DNA of 13,196 nt, taken from assembly GCA_022843885.1 (NCBI GenBank), contig JALHMU010000020.1:861-14056 (forward strand), given 5' to 3'. The translations under genes and the position numbers were made by a program. Positions 5,871-12,942 of the stretch are shown here, in pieces. Position 1 is the stretch's first letter; every line of letters starts with the position of its first letter. The notes below the pieces were generated by a model. It saw only the letters and a program-made list of their open reading frames with translations, made no database searches and was not told the DNA's origin. This DNA comes from Candidatus Peribacteraceae bacterium. GTDB taxonomy: Bacteria > Patescibacteriota > Gracilibacteria > Peribacterales > Peribacteraceae.

Positions 5871-7967
5871 TTAGCGCGAGATGAATTTCTTCGGCTTCGG
5901 TTCCACGACGACTTTGGCATCGGCAATGCTGATACTGTCCGTACGCACGAGGACAGGGTTGATATCGAGTTCTTTGATCGTTGGACATTCCGTCATCATG
6001 GTTCCGACACTCACGATCAGCGCTGCCAATGCATCGACATCCAGCTGACCTTCACCACGGAGTCCGAGCAGCAGTTTCCACGACTTCAGCTCTTCGAGCA
6101 TTGCGTATGCATCTTCGATGGAAAAAGGTGCCAAGCGGAAGGCAGTGTCACGCATGAGTTCGGTGTAGATGCCGCCGAGGCCAACTAAGATGAGCGGATC
6201 AGAATTCGGCTCGCGCAGTCCACCGACAATGAATTCATGTCCGGGTGGAAGCATCTCCTGAATCAAAATGCCGTCGATGCCTGCGGACGGAAGATGTTTG
6301 CTGACGTTTTGCATGATCTCATCGAATGCCTGTTCCACTTCTTTCTTATTTTTGAGTCGCGCACGCACACCGCCGATGTCGGTTTTGTGCAGAATGTCCG
6401 GTGAGCTGATCTTCGCGATAACGGGATAGCCGATTTCATCACTGTATTCGACTGCATCTTTCTTTGTGACCGCGAGACGCGCTTCCGGAAGAGGGAGTTC
6501 ATACAATCCGAACAATTCCTCGACGAGTTGCACGGGAAGGAGGCCACTTTGGTTGTGCAGAATTTCTTCCGCACCACTTGTTCGGTCATCGGCACGTGGG
6601 TTTTCGACCGTCATACGATCTTTGATGGCATTCTCCTTTAAGAAGCCCATCGCACAGACGGCAGCTTCCGGCGTTTCGAAGACGGGGATACCGCTTTTCT
6701 CCAGTATTTCAATGGCACTCTTCACACTGTCATTGCCGATGAAGCTGACGGTCACAGGCATGAGCGGATACTTCTTCTTCATCGCGATGATTTCTTTCGC
6801 GATCGCTTCGCATGGCGTCATGATTTGCGGAGTCAGCAGCACAACGACACCGTCGATGTTCTTATCTTCACCGCATGTGGAGAGTGCTTCCTTATATCGA
6901 TCTTCCAATGCGTCACCCAAGACATCGATCGGATTGCCGACGCTTGCCATCGGTGGAAGCTTTTTTGCGAGTGCAGTTTTCTGTTTCGGAGAAAGTTCTG
7001 CGAGATGCAGTTCACACTTTTCCGTCGCATCGGTTGCGAGGACGCCCGGTCCACCGGCATTCGTGATGATCGCAATATTTCGCGTGAGCAGAGTTGGTTG
7101 CGTTGAAAGCACACGCAGTAGATCTAAAAATTCCCGGCTCGATTCTGCAAGATGGATGCCGGTCTGAATGCACAGCGCTTTTACGGTTGCGACGGATCCT
7201 GCAAGTGCTCCCGTATGCGATGAGACGGCCATACGACCTTGTTCGGATGTTCCGGCTTTGATCAATACGATGCGCTTCTTTTTTGCGACACGTTCGGCGA
7301 CAGCGCGAAATCTCGGTCCGTCTTTGATGCTTTCCAAATACAGTCCGATCACATCTGTCTTTTCATCCTCTTCGCACCATTCCAAAAAGTCTGCTTCATC
7401 GGTGAGCGCTTTATTTCCCATGCTGACCACGAGCGAGTAGCCCATGTGCAGATGCTTCGCTTGATCCATGATGCCCACTGCGAGTGCGCCCGACTGACTG
7501 AGGAGTGCGATGTTTCCCTTTGGCGGTACATCGATCGCAAATGATGCATTGAGTCCGAGGGATGGACGGATGATGCCGAGGCAGTTTGGTCCGATGAGCG
7601 TCATCTGATGTTCTTCACAGATTTCTTTCAGTTCTGCCTCTCGATCTTTTCCTTCTTGTTCATGCATCTCACCGAAACCAGCACTGATCACCACGAGCGT
7701 CTGCACTTTTTTCTTGCCGCATTCCTTTGCGAGTTCCAACACGGTTGTTGCAGGTGTGACGATCACAGCCATCTCCACATCTTTCGGCACGCCGCCGATG
7801 GACTTGTACGCTTTCTTCCCAAGTACGTCAGGATGTTTCGGGTTGATCGGAAAGACGTCTCCTTTGTATCCCTGCGTCAGGAGGTTCTTGAGGATTTCAT
7901 GACCTAACTTTCCGGCTTCGCTGCTTGCGCCGATGAGTGCCACGGACCTGGGTTCTAGGTTCAACAT
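5871..7967 (-). CDS. ADP-forming acetyl/acyl-CoA synthetase, fused alpha-beta
   Basis: This enzyme converts acetyl-CoA (or another acyl-CoA), ADP and phosphate to the acid, ATP and CoA, giving ATP by substrate-level phosphorylation in fermentation. The 698-residue protein carries both subunits in one chain. A CoA-binding Rossmann domain (PRSVALIGASSEAGKLG, residues 6-22) comes first, then the succinyl-CoA-ligase-like region with LLSQSGALAVG (155-165), then SSHTGALAG at 249-257, whose His251 is the likely phosphohistidine. The C-terminal ATP-grasp part begins near 475 and has KISSPDILHKTDIGGV (519-534), where His527 matches the second phosphorelay histidine, then VGLGGIYTEL and ELDINPVL. I chose the ATG at 7965-7967 rather than the one 51 bases upstream because homology begins at MLNLEPRSVA and a TACTAT box ends seven bases before it. 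The gene diverges from ruvB. Confidence 0.92.
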   Translation of the reverse strand: MLNLEPRSVALIGASSEAGKLGHEILKNLLTQGYKGDVFPINPKHPDVLGKKAYKSIGGVPKDVEMAVIVTPATTVLELAKECGKKKVQTLVVISAGFGEMHEQEGKDREAELKEICEEHQMTLIGPNCLGIIRPSLGLNASFAIDVPPKGNIALLSQSGALAVGIMDQAKHLHMGYSLVVSMGNKALTDEADFLEWCEEDEKTDVIGLYLESIKDGPRFRAVAERVAKKKRIVLIKAGTSEQGRMAVSSHTGALAGSVATVKALCIQTGIHLAESSREFLDLLRVLSTQPTLLTRNIAIITNAGGPGVLATDATEKCELHLAELSPKQKTALAKKLPPMASVGNPIDVLGDALEDRYKEALSTCGEDKNIDGVVVLLTPQIMTPCEAIAKEIIAMKKKYPLMPVTVSFIGNDSVKSAIEILEKSGIPVFETPEAAVCAMGFLKENAIKDRMTVENPRADDRTSGAEEILHNQSGLLPVQLVEELFGLYELPLPEARLAVTKKDAVEYSDEIGYPVIAKISSPDILHKTDIGGVRARLKNKKEVEQAFDEIMQNVSKHLPSAGIDGILIQEMLPPGHEFIVGGLREPNSDPLILVGLGGIYTELMRDTAFRLAPFSIEDAYAMLEELKSWKLLLGLRGEGQLDVDALAALIVSVGTMMTECPTIKELDINPVLVRTDSISIADAKVVVEPKPKKFISR

Positions 7968-7974
7968 GGATTCT

Positions 7975-7980
7975 ATAGTA
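7975..7980 (-). promoter_or_regulatory. Start-proximal -10-like box for the CoA synthetase
   Basis: On the minus strand TACTAT ends seven bases before the chosen ATG, with no Shine-Dalgarno sequence between. This would give a leaderless or nearly leaderless mRNA. The best -35 candidate (TTCATG, 16 bases upstream) is weak. Confidence 0.45.
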
Positions 7981-7998
7981 GCAAACTCTTGAAGATCA

Positions 7999-8017
7999 TG
8001 AATTGTGTTACAATTCA
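7999..8017. promoter_or_regulatory. 19-base inverted repeat over the ruvB promoter, with extended -10
   Basis: TGAATTGT-GTT-ACAATTCA is a perfect 8+3+8 inverted repeat. It contains the ruvB -10-like box TACAAT (8009-8014), preceded by TGT, so it forms an extended -10 (TG-N-TACAAT). It ends three bases before the ruvB GTG start and 31 bases before the divergent CoA-synthetase start. The position suits a repressor operator blocking ruvB, and perhaps the divergent gene. It does not match the E. coli LexA box, so the regulator is unknown. Confidence 0.5.
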
Positions 8018-8020
8018 CCC

Positions 8021-9067
8021 GTGGCTATCGAGCGTAAAAAGCGTCGGGAACCAGTTGCTGACGCAAAGGCCGTCACAAGTGATGTGGAGATGCTCGAGGC
8101 AACGCTTCGACCTTCATCTCTTTCGGAGTACATCGGACAGAGCACTATTAAAGGACACTTGATTGTGTACATGGAGGCTGCGAAGAAACGAAACGAAGCA
8201 CTCGGTCACGTCTTGCTCCACGGTCCTCCGGGCCTCGGAAAGACAACACTCGCGCACATCGTTGCCAAGGAAATGCAGGCACAGATCCGCATCACAGCTG
8301 GTCCAGCTATTGAGAAACCAGGTGATCTCGCATCACTCCTGACGAATCTTCAGAAGGGAGATCTCCTCTTCATTGATGAAATTCATCGTCTGCGACCGCA
8401 GGTGGAAGAGATGCTCTACAGCGCGATGGAAGATCACTGTCTCGATCTTGTGATCGGGAAAGGTCCATCGGCACGTTCGATGCGTATCGATCTCCAACCG
8501 TTCACACTCATCGGTGCGACGACCAAAGTGGCATCGATCAGTGCGCCACTGCGCGATCGTTTCATCCATAACTTCAAACTCTCGTTCTATACCGATCCTG
8601 AGATGCAGCTCATCGTGGAGCGCACTGCTGGAATTTTGAATGTCGCGTTCGATACCGGTGCCGCATTCCGTATCGCAACATCTGCACGTGCAACACCGCG
8701 TATCGCAAACCGTTTGGTTCGTGCCATTCGTGACTTCGCTCAAGTGAATGATGAGTCATTGATCTCCCTCGGCCGTGTCGACAAAACATTGAACGAACTC
8801 GGCATCGATTCCGACGGACTCGATCGTACTGATCGCATCGTGCTGCAAACAATCATTGAAAAGTTTGCGGGTGGTCCGGTAGGTCTTTCCACGCTTGCCG
8901 CGTCGACCGGTGAAGAAGAGGAGTCACTTGAAGATGTCTACGAGCCCTATTTGCTCCAGTGTGGCTATCTGCAACGCACACCGAAAGGACGCATGGTTAC
9001 GGAGCGTGCGTATCAGAAGATGAACATGAAAATGCCTGCGAATGCGCAGGGAAAGATGTTTGCTTAA
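8021..9067 (+). CDS. ruvB: Holliday junction branch migration ATPase RuvB
   Basis: RuvB is the AAA+ motor that, with RuvA, drives branch migration of Holliday junctions in recombination and repair. With the GTG start at 8021 the protein has 348 residues, normal for the family. Visible are Walker A GPPGLGKT (68-75), Walker B LLFIDE (115-120), sensor 1 GATTK (165-169), SAPLRDRF with the arginine-finger region (174-181), sensor 2 around ATPRIANRLVR (224-234), and the winged helix GGPVGLSTLA ... EPYLLQCGYLQRTPKGR (284-324). The open frame reaches a TTG at 8003, but that codon lies inside the inverted repeat upstream of the -10 box. The extended -10 box ends six bases before the GTG, so a leaderless GTG start fits best. 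ruvA and ruvC are not adjacent, unlike in many bacteria. The stop overlaps that of the convergent glycosyltransferase. Confidence 0.95.
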   Translation: MAIERKKRREPVADAKAVTSDVEMLEATLRPSSLSEYIGQSTIKGHLIVYMEAAKKRNEALGHVLLHGPPGLGKTTLAHIVAKEMQAQIRITAGPAIEKPGDLASLLTNLQKGDLLFIDEIHRLRPQVEEMLYSAMEDHCLDLVIGKGPSARSMRIDLQPFTLIGATTKVASISAPLRDRFIHNFKLSFYTDPEMQLIVERTAGILNVAFDTGAAFRIATSARATPRIANRLVRAIRDFAQVNDESLISLGRVDKTLNELGIDSDGLDRTDRIVLQTIIEKFAGGPVGLSTLAASTGEEEESLEDVYEPYLLQCGYLQRTPKGRMVTERAYQKMNMKMPANAQGKMFA

Positions 9068-10146
9068 CGCATCAATGCATAAATTTCTTCGTGCATCTTC
9101 TTTTCGAAATGATTGCGCGTGAATCGTTCGATGGATGCGCGCATTGCGTCGGGAGAAAATGAATGTCGATTGAAATGATTCATCGTTTGCATCAATGATT
9201 CCGCGGTTGGCTCCGTAAAAAATGTTCCGGTGGTTCCTTCGTGAATTGTTTCAAGCAGCCCGCCCTTTTTATAGGCAATGACAGGTGTGCCACAAGCGAT
9301 GGATTCCAGCGGTACGAAGCCAAAATCTTCTTCACCCGGAATAATCGTTGCGATGGCATTCGTGTACAGATTTTTCAGCTTTTCTTTTGTTTGATATCCA
9401 AGAAGTTCCACGGTTGGCCCAGCAAGTTTTTTCAGACGACGCATCTCCGCACCTTCACCGGCAATCTTCAGTGGAACTTTCAAAGAATTTGCGGCGAGAA
9501 TCGCAAGATCAATGCGCTTGTATTGTGCGAGTGTCGAGGCGATGAAGAAATACTTCCTGTCTTGATTCGATTCGACATTTTTTTCGAACCAGAAATTATC
9601 AAGTGGGGGATACACGACCTGACTTTCTCTGCGCCAGTAGAGTTCAATTCGACGCTTCACTTCTTCTGATGCCGCGAGAAGTGCATTCGGTCGTTCTGCC
9701 GCTTCTGCATCCCATATTCTGAGCTCATGCGCGGCTCGTCTGAAGAAGAAACGTGTGAGCGGATTCATCTTTTGTGTCACATCGTGTGTGCGATCCCACA
9801 AGTATCGTGCGGGAGATTGCACGTAAGAAAGATGTTTCGTTTTTTCAGATGTTTTGATGCCATGTGCAAATGCGGATGAAGAAGAAATCACAAGATCGAA
9901 CTCTGAAAAGTCCCATGCCTCGACAGCGTTCGGGAATTTCTTCAGATACAGATGGTGATTCTTTCCGAGCCACGGATGAATGGAACTGGTGCGAACCCGA
10001 TCACGTGGAAACATGTCCCCGAGCTTCTTTTCATCATACAAAAGCGTGTAAACCGGCGCATCCGGAAACATGTCCGCAAAGATCTTTGCGACCTTCTCCG
10101 CGCCACCGCGGATGGTTAAAAGTTCATGGACGATTGCAACTCGCAT
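9064..10146 (-). CDS. GT4-family glycosyltransferase
   Basis: This is a GT-B fold retaining glycosyltransferase of family GT4, probably adding mannose or a related sugar to an envelope glycan or lipid; donor and acceptor cannot be read from the sequence. In the 360-residue protein the N-terminal domain opens with MRVAIVHELLTIRGGAEKV, typical of this group. A linker near 180-200 leads to the nucleotide-sugar domain with FIASTLAQYKRIDLAI (201-216), VPLKIAGEGAEM, and the EX7E pair at Glu273 and Glu281 in EEDFGFVPLESIACGTPVIA. No transmembrane helix is seen. The ATG at 10144-10146 is preferred over an upstream TTG, as a TACACT box ends seven bases before it. The gene stands alone rather than in a polysaccharide cluster. 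Confidence 0.9.
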   Translation of the reverse strand: MRVAIVHELLTIRGGAEKVAKIFADMFPDAPVYTLLYDEKKLGDMFPRDRVRTSSIHPWLGKNHHLYLKKFPNAVEAWDFSEFDLVISSSSAFAHGIKTSEKTKHLSYVQSPARYLWDRTHDVTQKMNPLTRFFFRRAAHELRIWDAEAAERPNALLAASEEVKRRIELYWRRESQVVYPPLDNFWFEKNVESNQDRKYFFIASTLAQYKRIDLAILAANSLKVPLKIAGEGAEMRRLKKLAGPTVELLGYQTKEKLKNLYTNAIATIIPGEEDFGFVPLESIACGTPVIAYKKGGLLETIHEGTTGTFFTEPTAESLMQTMNHFNRHSFSPDAMRASIERFTRNHFEKKMHEEIYALMR

Positions 10147-10153
10147 CAAGGGC

Positions 10154-10184
10154 AGTGTACAGGTACAATTCCTCGGCTTGCCAA
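10154..10184 (-). promoter_or_regulatory. Promoter-like sequence of the glycosyltransferase gene
   Basis: On the minus strand TACACT (10154-10159) ends seven bases before the ATG, and TTGGCA (10179-10184), five of six to the -35 consensus, lies 19 bases upstream of it, a rather long spacer. A palindrome TGTAC-AG-GTACA at 10156-10167 overlaps the -10 box. No Shine-Dalgarno sequence follows, so the mRNA may be leaderless. Confidence 0.45.
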
Positions 10185-10226
10185 TGCTCTAAAATGCGTT
10201 AGGCTTGCGGTCGTTCTTTCTTTTGT

Positions 10227-10302
10227 GGGTTGGTAGCTCAGTTGGTAGAGCAGTGCCCTTTTAAGGCATTGGTCGTGGGTTCAAGCCCCACCCAACCCAC
10301 CA
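10227..10302 (+). tRNA. tRNA-Lys (anticodon UUU), CCA encoded
   Basis: The 76-base sequence folds into a full cloverleaf. The acceptor stem is GGGTTGG / CCAACCC, the D arm GCTCAGTTGGTAGAGC, and the anticodon stem GTGCC / GGCAT with one G-T pair at its base. The anticodon loop CTTTTAA carries TTT. The T arm is GTGGG-TTCAAGC-CCCAC. Discriminator A and an encoded CCA end the gene. A TAAAAT at 10190-10195 could be its -10 box, without a convincing -35. Confidence 0.97.
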
Positions 10303-10310
10303 AAAAAACG

Positions 10311-10748
10311 TTACTCGCAGATTTCCTTCAGCTTTTCCAGCGCCCTAGGCCACATATCGGCCATATCTTTTTCGAAGTCCTCTGTGACATCCAAATCAAC
10401 GTTGACCGTGGTGACACCGTTTGCTTCCGTAAACGTGTAGTTTTCATACGCAGGAAACCAGCCTTTTACAGCTTCACTTTCTGTATCTACCACTCCGTTT
10501 TGAAGGAACCCGATGTGTCGCACGGATACGAAGGAATAGGGCTTGTTGTCCGCAATTTCGGATGCCATACCGTCACCGCTTGGACCTACGAATTGTATGG
10601 ATGAACCCTTCTCCCAAGAGCCTTTGTAGTACGAACCTTCTGAAAATTTGGAGGCCCATATTCTATACGTTTCATCTCCCAGCATGGTGTTCCATACTTT
10701 TTCCTTTGGTGCGTTGATATCGATGGTGAAGTGAAGTGTTTTCTTCAT
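10311..10748 (-). CDS. AHSA1/SRPBCC (START-like) domain protein
   Basis: This 145-residue cytosolic protein has the sequence pattern of the AHSA1/polyketide-cyclase branch of the SRPBCC fold, a helix-grip barrel with a deep hydrophobic pocket. The N-terminus reads MKKTLHFTIDINAPKEKVWNTM, the usual first strand and helix. Next come a central part rich in Trp, Tyr and Gly (YRIWASKFSEGSYYKGSWEKG), then GKP-like ADNKPYSFVSVRH and a final long helix from about residue 123 to 144. No catalytic residue is known for this branch, so the ligand is unknown. The open frame runs back to 10805, but homology begins at the ATG at 10746-10748. The start has no Shine-Dalgarno sequence; a TACAAT lies some 35 bases upstream. 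The end faces the tRNA-Lys gene, eight bases away. Confidence 0.82.
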   Translation of the reverse strand: MKKTLHFTIDINAPKEKVWNTMLGDETYRIWASKFSEGSYYKGSWEKGSSIQFVGPSGDGMASEIADNKPYSFVSVRHIGFLQNGVVDTESEAVKGWFPAYENYTFTEANGVTTVNVDLDVTEDFEKDMADMWPRALEKLKEICE

Positions 10749-10925
10749 AAGCGAATTGGGAGAATTGTGGAATAAGTGTACCCCATTGTAATCCTTCTCA
10801 TACAAAGAATCACAATGATAAAGAAATTTTTTCCATGAAATTCTCGCAATGAGTCGAGAGAAGTTTTACACTTCACGATTATCAGGCGAGCAGCTTTTTT
10901 CATATCAAGCCGCAGCACATTCACA

Positions 10926-10931
10926 TAGTAT
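10926..10931 (+). promoter_or_regulatory. Start-proximal -10-like box for the GH15 gene
   Basis: TAGTAT ends six bases before the GH15 ATG at 10938, with no Shine-Dalgarno sequence between. The hexamer 17 bases upstream (TATCAA) is a poor -35. The spacing matches that of the other candidate leaderless genes here. Confidence 0.4.
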
Positions 10932-10937
10932 TCTTCT

Positions 10938-12764
10938 ATGAAAGACTTTCGCCCGATCTCAAGTTACGGATTCATCGGCAATCAAGGATCGTGTGCACTC
11001 GTGAATCAAAACGGTTCGATCGATTGGTGCTGTCTGCCGCGTCTCGACAGTCCGAGTGTGTTCGCATCCATCTTAGATCCCCGCAAAGGAGGAAGTTTCA
11101 GCATCGAAATCTTGGATCATCCGGCAGAAGTCACGCAATTGTATGTGCCGGACACACCGATTCTGATTACAACCTTCAAGACAAGTGCAGGAACGCTCGA
11201 AGTCCATGATTGGATGCACATGGGTCCATGGAGCGAGAAAGAGGAAGTATGGCATCGCATTCCGGCGATCTACCGTTCATTACATGTCGTGTCCGGTGAA
11301 GTGCATGCACGTATTCATTTCGACCCGAAGTTGGATTACGCACGTGGTGTCACAAAGCTTTCGAAATATGAACAGGGGATTCGGGCGGAACATCCGACGG
11401 ATAGTTTGCTTCTTCAAACGGATCTTCCCTTTGTGATTTCTGAAGAGGGTGCCGTCGCGGAATGTTCCATGAAAGCATGGGAGCGAACGACATTGATTTG
11501 CTCGTACGGATCGACAGATGTTCCGAATGCCGAAGAAAGTCTTGAGCAGACAAAAAAATATTGGCACACCTGGATGGCCAAGGCAGAGAAGACGAGTGTC
11601 GATGTCCTGGGTGAGTGGTATCCGATTGTCGCGCGCTCGGCGATCACGTTGAAGATTCTTGCCGGCGGTGATGGCATCGCTGCAGCAGCGACAACGTCTT
11701 TGCCGGAGTTTCCTGGCAGTTATCACAACTGGGATTATCGCTTTAACTGGATGCGCGATACATCCTTCACGCTGCAAGCATTCACAGTCCTTGGTTACAC
11801 CGATGATGCGCGTGAGTTCTTGGAGTGGCTGACGGAATTGCTCTCGGAAGAAGGCCGTCGTCCGGCGGACTTGAAAGTTCTGTATCCGCTCTACGGAACA
11901 ACACTTCATCCAGAAGAAGAGCTGGAACATTTGCGCGGATATTTGGATTCAAAACCAGTGCGCATTGGCAATGCTGCATCCGAACAGCAGCAGAATGATA
12001 TTTACGGTGAGATCTTGGACTGCGTGTTCCGCTTCGAGCGATTGAAACCAGGCATTGATGAACGATTACGAAACGTTCTGATCGGTATCATCGAATATGT
12101 CTGTGACATTTGGCGCAATCCCGATCACGGCATTTGGGAATTGCGTCAGGAGCCGAAGCATTATGTGTATTCCAAGGTGATGTGTTGGGTCGCACTCGAT
12201 CGTGGGATCAAATTGGCTGAGAAACACGCGTGGAATGCGGATATCGCACGCTGGAAGGAAGAGCGCGCGGCCATCGTGGAAGACGTGATGACAAACGGGT
12301 TCAGTCAAAAACGGAATGCCTTCATGCAGGCCTACGGTGATGATCAATTGGATGCGACGGCACTGTTGTTTCCCATCCTCGAGTTCATTCCGGGTGATCA
12401 TCCGTATGTGATCGGTACGCTTGAAGCGACACAAAAAGTTCTCACCGATGGAGCACTCGTGTATCTCAGTGAACGACACAAGAAAAAAGAGGGGACATTC
12501 GGACTGTGCAGCTTCTGGCTCGTCGATGCATTGGTGTTTGCCGGACGACTTGATGAAGCACGTGAGAATCTTTTAAAACTGATGTCCTACGCGAATCACG
12601 TGGGACTCTATGCCGAGCAGATTGATGCTGACGGCACGTTTCTCGGCAACTTTCCGCAGGCATTCACGCACGTCGGACTCATGAACAGCGCGTTGTATTT
12701 GGCGCAGGCAGAAGGTGCGAAGGCTTCACCAATTGAGCTACTTGGTGAAGAGAATCTTGTGTAA
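10938..12764 (+). CDS. Glycoside hydrolase family 15 (glucoamylase/trehalase-like)
   Basis: GH15 enzymes are inverting exo-hydrolases that release glucose from alpha-glucans or split trehalose; the sequence does not settle which. The 608-residue protein is complete. The N-terminal beta-sandwich domain starts with the family's FRPISSYGFIGNQGSCALV and SIDWCCLPRLDSPSVFA (residues 4-44). The (alpha/alpha)6 barrel begins near 225 and shows YHNWDYRFNWMRD (262-274), the general-acid region DHGIWELR with Glu401, then SKVMCWVALDRG (412-423), and the general-base region GLYAEQID with Glu560, followed by LGNFPQAFTHVGL (569-581). Both catalytic glutamates are present, so it should be active. No signal peptide is seen, which points to a cytoplasmic role in glycogen/maltodextrin or trehalose use. 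A 9-base inverted repeat lies in the last codons. Confidence 0.92.
   Translation: MKDFRPISSYGFIGNQGSCALVNQNGSIDWCCLPRLDSPSVFASILDPRKGGSFSIEILDHPAEVTQLYVPDTPILITTFKTSAGTLEVHDWMHMGPWSEKEEVWHRIPAIYRSLHVVSGEVHARIHFDPKLDYARGVTKLSKYEQGIRAEHPTDSLLLQTDLPFVISEEGAVAECSMKAWERTTLICSYGSTDVPNAEESLEQTKKYWHTWMAKAEKTSVDVLGEWYPIVARSAITLKILAGGDGIAAAATTSLPEFPGSYHNWDYRFNWMRDTSFTLQAFTVLGYTDDAREFLEWLTELLSEEGRRPADLKVLYPLYGTTLHPEEELEHLRGYLDSKPVRIGNAASEQQQNDIYGEILDCVFRFERLKPGIDERLRNVLIGIIEYVCDIWRNPDHGIWELRQEPKHYVYSKVMCWVALDRGIKLAEKHAWNADIARWKEERAAIVEDVMTNGFSQKRNAFMQAYGDDQLDATALLFPILEFIPGDHPYVIGTLEATQKVLTDGALVYLSERHKKKEGTFGLCSFWLVDALVFAGRLDEARENLLKLMSYANHVGLYAEQIDADGTFLGNFPQAFTHVGLMNSALYLAQAEGAKASPIELLGEENLV
12724..12750 (+). 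repeat. 9-base inverted repeat at the 3' end of the GH15 gene
   Basis: CTTCACCAA and TTGGTGAAG are perfect reverse complements separated by nine bases, ending 14 bases before the end of the GH15 stop codon. A stable RNA hairpin could form inside the coding end. There is no T-tract, so it is not a canonical terminator; it might slow 3' decay. Confidence 0.5.
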
Positions 12765-12775
12765 TCGTAGAAAGG

Positions 12776-12865
12776 CCCTTCGACTCGGCACGCCTCGCTC
12801 AGGATCATTCGATTATGCAAAGAATTGAACTGCTTGGTTTACCATGAGTGAGCCCGCATGCGGGC
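12776..12865. repeat. Intergenic stretch with a possible dispersed repeat and a 14-base palindrome
   Basis: The 178 bases between the GH15 stop and the next gene hold no convincing gene. The part at 12776-12803 begins CCCTTCGACTCGG and ends TCGCTCAGG, resembling short intergenic repeats I recall from many bacterial and metagenomic assemblies; I cannot confirm its copy number. At 12852-12865 GCCCGCATGCGGGC is a perfect palindrome that could form a 5-base hairpin with a CATG loop, without a T-tract. Confidence 0.35.
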
Positions 12866-12942
12866 GAATCGAATGGAGAGAAGAATATTCCAGACGTATA
12901 ACCGATTTGTCTCTGACCGGATGATCTGCGACACTGACGGAT

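Noticed and set aside
6466..7167. Plus-strand open frame of 233 codons opposite the CoA synthetase
   Set aside because: It is a Ser/Arg-rich antisense shadow of a fully supported enzyme.
7968..8018. Upstream ATG adding 17 residues to the CoA synthetase
   Set aside because: The added residues have no family match and the TACTAT box lies downstream of that ATG; it would also overlap the ruvB promoter repeat.
8003..8020. TTG start giving ruvB six extra N-terminal residues
   Set aside because: The TTG lies upstream of the -10 box within the inverted repeat, so it would not be on the mRNA made from that promoter; the GTG at 8021 fits better.
10230..10604. Open frame beginning inside the tRNA-Lys gene
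   Set aside because: Its first codons are the tRNA itself and the rest is antisense to the AHSA1-like gene.
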